Shown piece after piece: positions 55,169 through 64,000 of a DNA stretch of 64,000 bases (within the stretch, counting starts at the first letter, position 1; every line of letters begins with the position of its first letter). The notes beneath the pieces were generated by a model, which did no database searches, was not told where the DNA came from, and saw only the letters and a program-made list of their open reading frames with translations. The stretch is from Semisulcospira habei (taxonomy: Eukaryota > Mollusca > Gastropoda > Semisulcospiridae): the NCBI GenBank assembly GCA_036245525.1, contig BTPG01000006.1:71298964-71362963 (forward strand), given 5' to 3'. The translations under genes were made by a program, and so were the position numbers.

Positions 55169-55377
55169 TTAACCCATTAAACCCTGACGCACTACAGCAG
55201 GAAATAGGTCGACCATGATAGTTCAAGGGTAGTGCCAGATTAGACGCTTGTCGCGCCAAGCTAATCTAGCACTGCCCTTGCATTATGATGGTCGATCCGT
55301 CTCCTGCAACTGGTGAACAGTCATTAAATGATGCCTCCAAACTTTGGGAAATACGGCCGTCCGGCTGAATGAGTTAA
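55169..55377. mobile_element. Family A hairpin MITE
   Basis: TTAACCCATTAAACCCTG to CCGGCTGAATGAGTTAA. A small rearrangement near the loop (GACGCTTGTC). Confidence 0.7.
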
Positions 55378-56071
55378 CATGTGGAGATTGAATGTCGTAC
55401 AGTAAAGGACTTTTCTGTTCTTTTCCTCGTTCGCTTTGCTGGAGAATTCCAACACCGTTGACAAAAGCGGTAGCGAATAGAGGGAAAACAACTAAAAGAG
55501 ATATGTTCCACGTGTAAGGCTTCGGATTTTCGGAATGTTTACGAGTACGGGTCACATTTACTGTGCATACTGCCGTTGACTAACTATAAGTGTAGGATAA
55601 TGCTACACGCGTGATTTATTGTCTTACTTCCTTAATATCTGTAAACCTAAATACAGTCTGAAATACAACACCCAATTTGCAAGGCACAACAACAAAAAAT
55701 AGCATGCTCCAAGATAGCTAGGATTTCTTTGGTATAAATCAACGAAGATTGTAGATACTGAAATGAACTAACCATGAGTGGGGCCTCTCGGCTATCACCG
55801 AGGCAGACCTGTACTTTGCAAAGAGCGGCAGACAAAACTTCCCTGACGCAATGCATGTAGACGATTGATTTTCAAAGGGTTTGCCATGAAACTGGTTATC
55901 AGTTTTTTTAATAAATCAGGTGAAAAGATTATAAATGGCTGCGCCGCAGGTGAACTAGATAAACTGCCGAGCTGAGTGGGGGTAACAGGTGTAGTGTTTA
56001 ATCCACAGGCTTCTACGTGGAAGTTAGAAAGGAATACTTGTGCCTTCTGCGGCGACATACTAAACAGGAGA

Positions 56072-56229
56072 GCTGCAAGCGACATAAATCCTAATGAGCC
56101 CGCGCAGTAGCGGGGGCTTATGAGGATCTATGCCTCTCGCTGACACCAGTTTGTAACCATGTTATTGGTATTGATAGATGTCTTTTGGCTTTAGACATAA
56201 TCTGTGATCACTCGCAGTAAAGGGGTTAC
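56072..56229. mobile_element. Family B MITE, left end unclear
   Basis: Core 56075-56142 and right end CGCAGTAAAGGGGTTA. Confidence 0.5.
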
Positions 56230-56327
56230 AAATTATTAAGCAAATTAATGACAACTTGTCTCATTATACATTTAAGTTATTTTTGCAACGAAACAATCTA
56301 TTCTTTTTAAATACCATTGAAAACTAT

Positions 56328-56539
56328 TAACTCGTTTGCCCGAAGAACGAAATGCCCACATTTTGGAATTATCCTTTGAGGACTGCATTACAATTCTGGA
56401 GACAGATCGACCATGATATTTCATCGGTGGTGCCAAAATAGCTTGGCGCCTGTAGGCACCAAGCTATTTTGCCACCACCCTTGAACTATCCTGGTCGAGC
56501 CATATCTTGCCGTGGTGTGTCGCGGGCAGAATGAGTTAA
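56328..56539. mobile_element. Family A hairpin MITE
   Basis: TTAACTCGTTTGCCCG to CGGGCAGAATGAGTTAA. Confidence 0.7.
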
Positions 56540-56954
56540 ACATGACAAGGAAAGTAACCTACATTTTTACAAGTCTATACGTATAACCTTGTATTTTCAT
56601 TTCTTAGTTTTAGAAAACTGAACTTAAAATCGTGTGGCTACACTTTAAATCGGGTAACGGGTGAAAGATTTTGGGAACAGGGCTGGGTACGGCGGGACGG
56701 CGTTTACGGATGGAATAAAGGGGGCGGGATGGATCGGGGAGGAGGAGGGTCCGGAATCCTTTATCTCCGAACCGGACACAACTGGTTTCTTAGATAATGT
56801 GTTTACCGGCGTGTCCTACGACAGCAGGTGATAGTTGCATAGCTTTGGCGTGAACAAGAACAAAAATGTTTTAAAGAACATGTACGCATGTGTCACATGT
56901 TCCCTCCCAGTCGCCAAAAACAGTGTTGACCACAGGACAAGGAAACCTATACGC

Positions 56955-57157
56955 TTACCCCAACACCGAAATCCCAAAATTTTGCCTTTGTCCTCTGAAG
57001 ACTGCATTGCAGTGCAGGACACAGATCGACCATGATAGTTCAAGGGTGATGTCAGAATAGTTTGGAGCCCATAGGCGCCAAGCTTTTCTGGCATCACCCT
57101 TGAACTATCATGATCGATCCATATCTTGCTGTGGTGTGTCTGGGGTAGAATGAGTTT
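56955..57157. mobile_element. Family A hairpin MITE, target duplication eroded
   Basis: Begins CTTACCCCAACACCG and ends GGGGTAGAATGAGTTTA. The hairpin keeps long arms with scattered substitutions. Confidence 0.65.
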
Positions 57158-57344
57158 AGGCCCCTGACGCCTGCTCTCATTTCGTATAGATTACTTGTTT
57201 TGGTTTCCTGGTCCTGTTTACTGACCAGGAGTATCCAATTTTCAGCAAACCTGTCTGGTATACAGAAGATAAACCCAGATTAGTTCATAACTCACTGAAA
57301 CCTGAGATTATCAATTCTTGTTTATGTACCTTTTGATGTCTACT

Positions 57345-57500
57345 TCAGAGTCCTGAAGACAGATCGACCTCACTATGATAGTTCAAGGGCGGTATCGGAA
57401 TAGCTTGTCGCCAACAGGCGCCAAGCTATTTTGACACCACCCTTTAACTATCATAGTCAATCCACATCCTCTCGTAACATGTCACGGTTGTATAAGTTAA
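57345..57500. mobile_element. Family A hairpin MITE, left end missing
   Basis: Arms CTATGATAGTTCAAGGGCGG and inverse, right end TATAAGTTAA. Confidence 0.55.
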
Positions 57501-57567
57501 CACAGCGCTACGGATAGATTTCAACAGCCTTTCACTGCCCGCAGACACAAATTACGACTTCAAAGGG

Positions 57568-57780
57568 TTAACCTATTTAGCCCCGGGATCCTGCAGCAGG
57601 AGATGGATTGATCGTGATAATTCAAGGGTAGTGCCAGATGAGCTTGGCGCCTTCAGGCGCCTAGCTCATCTGACACTCCCATTGAATTATAAGGATCAAT
57701 ATATCTCCTACAACTGGTCGATAGTCGTTTGTAAGACCTCCAAAATTGAGGAAATGCGACCTTGGGGCTAAACGAGATAA
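57568..57780. mobile_element. Family A hairpin MITE
   Basis: TTAACCTATTTAGCCCCG to CTTGGGGCTAAACGAGATAA. The TTAA on the left also closes a family B remnant (CAAAGGGTTAA). Confidence 0.65.
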
Positions 57781-58004
57781 GCAAGCCAAGGTTTTATTCC
57801 CAAAAAACCTCTTCCACAGATATAAATATGCCCGACGACAAGGCAAAGAAAACCACGTGCGTTCGCATTTTACCCGGCACTTTGTGAAGCTCACGATTAG
57901 ACTCAATACCTCGTGCAGAAGAAATTGATTGGCTGGTTATGCAATAGAATCAGAAGTAGGCCCAACATTGCACGAACTTCAAACATTCCGTGGATTCTTC
58001 CAGT

Positions 58005-58086
58005 CTGCTCCATCTGCCAGAGGCGTATATTTCTCAAGAGCCCCTGTAGCCGCAGGGGTTGGTGAGGATAATTATATGTTTTTTGC
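58005..58086. repeat. Family B core, decayed
   Basis: GCCAGAGGCGTATATTTCTC against GAGGATAATTATATG, many mismatches. It directly precedes a B2 element. Confidence 0.4.
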
Positions 58087-58087
58087 T

Positions 58088-58330
58088 CTAAGGTATTATT
58101 GAGGTTTCGTTTGCGACGAACGACTCCCAACAACAAACAAAAGAGAAATCACGGTGGATAACCAGCGTCCACCGTCACACTCCAAACTCAAGAGGCATAG
58201 ATGCGCATGAGACCGCAGGGCTCATGAGGATCTATGCTTCTTGGAAGTGTTTGGTGTTGTCAATGCTTATAGTAGATGCACGTTGCCCGATGTGACTTGG
58301 ATTTCGTTCGTTATTGAAGGTCCTCCGGCC
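58088..58330. mobile_element. Family B2 long hairpin element
   Basis: Shares GAGGTTTCGTTTGCGACGAA and GGATAACCAG arms with 30133-30388. Inner core 58190-58246. Confidence 0.55.
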
Positions 58331-58773
58331 TTGACGTAACCCCTCTATAAACAGTACTACTGCTATGAGGACGCAGGTCACAGTGATCAAGGCGATACGG
58401 TGAAATAGTTCCTTTAGTCCTGCAAGAGGCGCAGCCTACTGTCGATCCTTACCGTAATAAAGGGACTCAATCTATTCCTCACCCTGGAAGTGATCAAACT
58501 GAACTCTAACAATTCCCGTGCGATGCGACGAAAGAGACCAAGGATCTCATTCGCCCCCTGCCGCAGCACGACCTCATGAAAATCTGTGCCTCTGGTATTC
58601 TTTACAGTTTTGGACTTGGCTTCGGGAGTTGATAGAAAGCTTAGTTAACACACTGTCGCTGTGTCGTCGAGCATCTAAGAAGTTTAAGTGCGCCCCCATG
58701 AGGCAAAAGCCATCGCTAGTTACGCCTGAGGTGCTTCGTGTGAGCCTCCGGGTCCAGCTGCATGAGCGAGATT

Positions 58774-59078
58774 AATTCAATTCAAATTCAAAAATCTTTA
58801 TTGTCCAATAAATATATTAGTATAAAATGGAAATTTGTCTTCAGCTCACAAACATGAACAAGCAATTAAACAAATATTTAAATAAAAATCCCTCCCCACG
58901 CCTGTTAGAATCTATAATCCTTGCCGAATCACATTCTATTGATCACTTTGAATCACATTATCACCACTCCTTCTATCACAGTACCATCCCTTGTTATCAC
59001 AGCTTACAATTTGTGTCAGGGGAAAGGACCATCACCAGCCTTCCTAATAGGGCGACTCATGAAGGTCCGAGCACCTGG

Positions 59079-59169
<91 letters not shown>

Positions 59170-60430
59170 AAAGCGATGGATTTAAATAATTAATAAAAGA
59201 AACGGTAATTTATAAAACCGCATTCTTTGTCAGTGCATAGATCGCAGAAGGCCTTATCTCTTAACGCTAGCAGAGCTTAACACACTGACAGCCGATGGCA
59301 AGAAGGATCGTTTGTACACATTCCTTCGCGCCAGCGGCACTTTGTAGGTCCCGAGGGCAGCAGTTGGAACTAGCCATGGGGAAGATGGGTTTGGTCTGTG
59401 GTGATCTCTACAGCCTTCCTCCGGATAGTCGGTGGTACAGGTCCGACAGATGTGGCAGCTTTACACCAACAATTTTGCTGGCTTGGTTGACAACTTTAGA
59501 CAGCCTTGCCCTATCCTTAACAGTCAGGTGTCCATACCAAAGAGACAATGTTAAAGGCAAGGATACTCTCTACTAAGTAGAGATTTGTACACAGTCACCA
59601 GGATGTCCGGAGAAACGCTGAAACTCCTCAGTTTACGTAGAAGGTACAGTCTTTGCTGGGCTTTCTTGTAGACGTGATCAGAATTTCCTGTGAATGTTAA
59701 TTTTGCTGCCAATGACCAGGTACTTAAAGGCGGGAACCATCCCCACCTGCTGGTCTTTGATTTTCAGAGGCTTAGTTAACAAGTTCTTACCCTCCCTCAC
59801 CCGCCCCCACCCAGCCCCATCTCTTCAGTTTCCCGACATTCAGCTGCAGAAAGCTGGCATCGAACCACTGGGCAACGTCATCGACGGCTGCAAAATACTG
59901 TGACAAGGTAGTCTCGTCTTTCAAGTTGGCCACGATAGCCATGCCATCTGCGTATTTGATCATCTTTAGTAGGGCGTGTTGATCTGGAGCTGGTTGGTGT
60001 ATATGGAAAAAAGTACAAGCGACAACACACTATCTTGTGGCGCGCCCGTGCTCAGCACCAGCTCCCCTGACAGGATCATTCCATCAGTAGATGGAACCAT
60101 TCTGTCAGGCGAGCCGGCCGAGACAAAGATCTAGAAGACTCACATGACCCGACACTTGTTTCGGAGACCCTCAGACCCATCCGCTGTGGCCGGTCGCACA
60201 GGAACGCCCTAATCCACAGAACGAGATTGTTGTTCACCCCAAGCTCCAGTAGTCGCTGTAGCAACAGAAATGGCTCAATAGTATTAATTGCGCTACTGAA
60301 GTCCATGAAAACAATACTCATCTGGTTGCCAGGTGTGCCAGTCCAGGTGGCACAGACTGCGTCAAGAAGGGTATGGCACGTGTCCTCCACCCCCCTGCGT
60401 GGTCTGTACGTTATTGCGGAGCACCTTGCT
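58774..60430 (-). pseudogene. Decayed LINE: reverse transcriptase fragment and 3' end
   Basis: Minus-strand frames give FMDFSSAINTIEPFLLLQRL and ELGVNNNLVLWIRAFL, then STGAPQDSVLSLVLFSIYTN and KYADGMAIVA, the catalytic box degraded from YADD to YADG, with several frameshifts. The 3' end contains a GT repeat (59082-59168 as CA on the plus strand) and closes with TTTGAATTTGAATTGAATT-like sequence at 58774-58800. Confidence 0.65.
59082..59168. repeat. (CA)n microsatellite
   Basis: About 43 units, within the antisense LINE 58774-60430. Confidence 0.95.
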
Positions 60431-60708
60431 TAATGGCTGATGCAGGACTAGTTCCCTGCTGCCTAAGGGCGTGTGAGAATTCACTCTTCTCGCACCGGAA
60501 AAAAGGTGTGTCGCGGGGATGACCAACTTGTAGCATAAAATAAGTGTCAATCACAAGCTACAAGCCAGATAAACTCCTACACTCTTTATGCGTCTGGGGA
60601 ACATATGTACTTGCCAGCTGTCATTCTACCTACCATGCATTAGTATGCTTTCCGTGGCTGATAAGAATTCATGCAATTTTAGACCACAGCCAGGGACTAG
60701 GTTTACTA

Positions 60709-60880
60709 TATGAACCCTTTCACTGTAGTTTTGAAATCCTTGTAAATACGCCGTCAACAAACCCCAGCAGTCGGTGGAACATTGATACAGAGTGGTTTCA
60801 GGAAGAGGCATAGATTATGAGGAGCCCCCGCAACTGCTGGGGCTCATGAGGATCTATGTCTCTTGCAGATGAGTGCTTAA
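60709..60880. mobile_element. Family B MITE
   Basis: Left ACCCTTTCACTG, core 60803-60869, right TGAGTGCTTAA; it borders the chimeric element. Confidence 0.55.
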
Positions 60881-60884
60881 TAAT

Positions 60885-61143
60885 TTTACCCGTTCAGTGC
60901 CATCTCTCGCAGACTGTGTTACTGCAATTTGTGTTAATTTATCATCGAAAAAAAACTAAACTGTCCCAAGAACATGGATTCAAACTGGACGTAAGCAAGA
61001 GGCATAGATCCTCATGAGCTCCCGCAACTATTCCGGCATCACCCTTGAACTATCATGGTCGATCTGTGTCCTGCACTGCAATGCAGTCTTTAGAGGACAA
61101 CGACAAAATGTGGAGATTTCGGTCTTGGGGTAGAATGAGTTAA
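60885..61143. mobile_element. Chimeric MITE: family B left half, family A right half
   Basis: Left end TTTTACCCGTTCAGTGCC and half core GCAAGAGGCATAGATCCTCA to CTCCCGCAAC are family B. From about 61028 the sequence is the family A right arm (CATCACCCTTGAACTATCAT) through GGGGTAGAATGAGTTAA. The switch is at the hairpin apex. Confidence 0.65.
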
Positions 61144-61301
61144 CGAAACAAAACAAAATAGCACAGCAGTATGTGTTTTCAGCCGAAATATGGCCTTTAA
61201 TGACAGGTAACTGTCTTTATTTGTAGGTGACACTTTCCCCTTCAAGACTTGAGAGAGCACCTGTCGTTTACAACCTATTTTTCTTCTTGCACAAATAGAA
61301 A

Positions 61302-61386
61302 TGAGGGCGGTCAAAGAAACCATGGTACCCCGAAGGCCGAAGTCCTTCGGGGTACCATGGTTCCTTTGACCTCCCTCATTCTAAAG
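61302..61386. repeat. Perfect-type hairpin, single copy here
   Basis: ATGAGGGCGGTCAAAGAAAC and CATGGTACCCCGAAGG pair with CCTTCGGGGTACCATGG and GTTCCTTTGACCTCCCTCAT, one bulge. Confidence 0.55.
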
Positions 61387-61574
61387 GTTGTAACTTGTTG
61401 TTCAAATCAAATTCTACAGCTTCAGCTTGTTTCTTTTCCTTCTATTCCCCTAGCGAGCGCTACGAGCATGTCAACATGAAAAGTATAGAATAAATTGTCA
61501 TTTGTACAACATGTCCTGTGCCAGTCTCTGTTAAGTCAACGCTAACATGCCCTAGCTTTCCCCGGAACATGGAT

Positions 61575-61678
61575 TCAAAGAAGTGTCAGCAAGAGGCATA
61601 GATCCTCGGAGGCTCATGCGGGTCTATTCCTCTTGCAGTTGGTTGGTGTGCTGATTTTCTCGGCTCTGAGCGAGTTAA
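61575..61678. mobile_element. Family B MITE with shortened loop
   Basis: GCAAGAGGCATAGATCCTCG then directly GAGGCTCATGCGGGTC; right end GGCTCTGAGCGAGTTAA. Confidence 0.5.
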
Positions 61679-62410
61679 TATATACCGTCCATAATAAGTG
61701 TGACTTGGCATCAGTTCCTGTTATTTTACATTTGTTCTGACAGTCTAATAGGAACCACCTAATCGAGCTAGACAACTATGATTACTGAAAAGCGCTGCTT
61801 ACCTAACTATCCCACAACAAATCTAACATTTTCAACGTCCTTGCTTTGGATAACCACACCGTACATGTATTCGGTGCTGCTTGCAAGCTTTATTGAATGA
61901 AAGTGTATACATGAAGACATCATTCCTGCGATTATTTAATGTCAAGGCGTGAGGCAGTGAGTCCATATTTGTCAAAAACACCATTTGTATTGTATTACAG
62001 TGAAAACTTCGCTTTTCACAAACACCGACGTATTATTGTTGTCATGACACGTGTTTTTTCGTTCTATTTTTGTAGGGCAGTAAAATTTTAAACGGGTGAC
62101 AGGGATTGGTTAGTCACCGGGTAAGTATATGACGGGTAGGAAAAGGATTAGTTGTTTGGCCTTTACACGGGAAATTGCTGCCATGCGTGATTTGGAGGGC
62201 GGACGTGTGCCGCACGTGATTGCTATGCGCGATCGGATGTTCACTGATCCGCGTGATCTTACATTGCACTTTTTTTTTTTTTTACTGAGCTCAAGGTTTT
62301 GCTAAACCGTACGATATCCAAATTGTTAGTCAGTCGCTAGCGGAACAAAGCAATCTCCGAGGGAGGATTTTGTGAGCGTGAATAGCTATTTGCTGCGGTC
62401 CTCAAGTAGT
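61679..62410. other. No gene seen; possible upstream region of the 62411 exon
   Basis: No TATA-like motif in a convincing place; T12 run at 62272. Confidence 0.3.
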
Positions 62411-62561
62411 ATGTCGTCCTTCTGTGACGGCCCTGCGATACGGCCCTGGTCGCTCCGGAGCCAGTGTCCTACGACGACAGCGGAGACCCTGCGACGACTG
62501 AACTTCTGGCTTGTCTTGTTTGTGTGTCTCTGTCCCAGCCGGGGCGTCTTCATGGATGACA
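62411..62561 (+). CDS. Candidate first exon of a secreted or membrane protein
   Basis: The ATG at 62411 opens a 50-codon frame whose residues 31-42 are hydrophobic (NFWLVLFVCLCP) followed by SRGVFMDDS, a plausible signal peptide or anchor. The frame meets a consensus donor A|GTAAGT at 62562. No downstream exon is visible and there is no homology I recognise, so this is a guess from signal shape. Confidence 0.3.
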
Positions 62562-63700
62562 GTAAGTGCACGCAACAATTCTTTAGTGGCCATATGCTCG
62601 GGGGGGGGGGGGGGGGGGGGGGTGTCTGTGGTTGCTTGTTCTGTTTTTATTTTTATTTTAGTTAGTAAGTATGGGTGGGTAAGGGTAAGAATGTAGAAAT
62701 AAAGGTCATGTATTTTATTCGGTAGCATTCAGTGTCGGAGGGTAAATTTGGAAGTGAGTTGTATGGTGATGTGTAAATGTGCGTTTTGTTGAGTTCAAAT
62801 TTATTATTGTTCGGGGAGAGGGGTGAAGGAATATAAAAGACGGCAATTAAAATTGTGCGAAGGTGACGTGATTACCTTTTGTCTTTTTGTTAGTTATTCA
62901 TAAGTGTATTTTTGCACCCTTGCTTTAGTGCATATAATCTACTAAGTGGCTAAGTCCTCCGCCGTTATGTGCGGAAGGGCTGGGTGGTTCGTTTGTGAGA
63001 GTGGAGGCTGGCTGTGTCACTCCGCTTCGTGGGACTACGACGCCGTACCTGAGCGCTGTTGCGAGCGTCGCGGCACACCCCGTGTTAAGCCAGGTCGGGT
63101 CGACCCATTTAGTATTTGCTAGCTTTAAGTAAAGTCCTGTCCATTTTTAAACTTGTACAGAACGTTGCGAGATTAATTTCATTTTCTCGTTACAATGTTA
63201 TGAGAGGAACTTTGTCGCAGTGACAGAAACTTTGAGTATTCTATTTATCCAAAGGAATCGTGTGCTGTAAAGGACTTTATCGCGGAACCGAAAGCATTAG
63301 TGTAATTTGAGCTGGTCATTTGTTCTTCCACCAGTAACTTGTAAACTATACTAAGTTTTTCTCAACTTTCATTTGTATTTTATTAAAGATATTTGTTTTA
63401 TTATATATTGGGTGTTATTTGGTGTTAATGTTGGATATTCATGCTGGGAGGGGTGGATGTGCGCGTGTGAATTTGATGCGTGAGTGCGGGGGTTGGGAGT
63501 GAGTGAGGATATTTTGGTTTGTTGTTATTTTTATGTAATAAATGTCGTCATAATTGTTCCTCTGGCGTTTGTTAGTTTGGGTTTGTTGTTCTCGAGTGGT
63601 AAAGCTTATAGTTTGCGCCTCGGAAGCTGGGTCGCGACAATTGTATTTTGCCTTTACGTGCCCGAATTGTAAGATATATAGCACAGCAGAATCTGTATAC
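62562..63700 (+). other. G/T-rich strand-asymmetric stretch
   Basis: Begins with G22 at 62600. Strong G+T excess on the plus strand to about 63560, with AATAAA-like words near 62698 and 63537. Could be an intron or a long terminal repeat; no TG..CA ends or primer site could be established. Confidence 0.3.
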
Positions 63701-64000
63701 GTATATATACTAATGGTGAAAACTTAAGGGCCACCTCACTGTTTATGTAAGTGTTTATCGTCGCAAGTACGCTAATAAAATACAATGTTCTTTCGATCCA
63801 AATGGGTTAAAAGTTGACTTTAGACAGTCCACTATACAAGTAACAAGACAACAATTCATCATTTCCACGAACGTGTCAAATGCACGTGAAACGTCGTCAG
63901 TTTCTGTGAAACGCTGTGCGATATTGGCAAGCGTACCAAAGGCGTACCAAAGGCAGGCAGGTGGAAAAACTAGGTAAAGTAGTGATGCACGTGCTAAAGG

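Overview
This is an animal nuclear window, most likely from a marine mollusc, possibly a gastropod. The evidence is a large intron-containing SLC26-type anion transporter gene, tRNA-derived SINEs, several APE-type non-LTR retrotransposons (one carrying a 2A ribosome-skipping motif), many long microsatellites and a very high load of short palindromic DNA transposons. The taxon is inference; the eukaryotic character is seen directly from the spliced gene. There is no operon, CRISPR array or prokaryotic signal.

The only clear host gene is on the minus strand. Eight exons between 51431 and 23133 join in phase, with consensus splice sites, into 735 residues of an SLC26 (prestin/SLC26A5-A6-like) transporter: N-terminal cytosolic segment, complete transmembrane core and C-terminal STAS domain. 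The initiator exon was not found and lies upstream of 51431. The introns (0.7 to 8.4 kb) are packed with repeats.

At the 3' end of this gene, 14951-23133 behaves as one 8.2 kb DNA transposon with roughly 0.9 kb diverged terminal inverted repeats and a 3-bp TAA target duplication. It sits inside the transporter's stop codon: the rebuilt empty site reads CCT TAG and the filled site CCT TAA, so the protein ends at the same residue. Its interior holds possible spliced coding exons that I cannot assign to a family.

Intron 6 (between exons 6 and 7) contains a nearly full-length non-LTR retrotransposon in antisense orientation (about 25209-29967). ORF1 has a hydrophobic N-terminus running into a 2A motif, then a coiled coil and a nucleic-acid-binding-like region. 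ORF2 has endonuclease, reverse transcriptase and a C-terminal Cys/His knuckle, broken by one frameshift. ORF1 and ORF2 share a frame and are separated by a single UGA.

The rest is repeats. Two abundant families of TTAA-flanked hairpin MITEs (called A and B here; piggyBac-like by ends and target) are scattered across the window. Other components are a tRNA-SINE family, a second SINE family, an unclassified 0.35-0.4 kb repeat (R3), large fold-back elements, a Tc1-like element with an internally deleted transposase, four decayed LINE fragments and many microsatellites. Nested insertions with readable target duplications give a relative chronology at several places. A possible first exon of an unknown secreted or membrane protein is at 62411-62561 (+).
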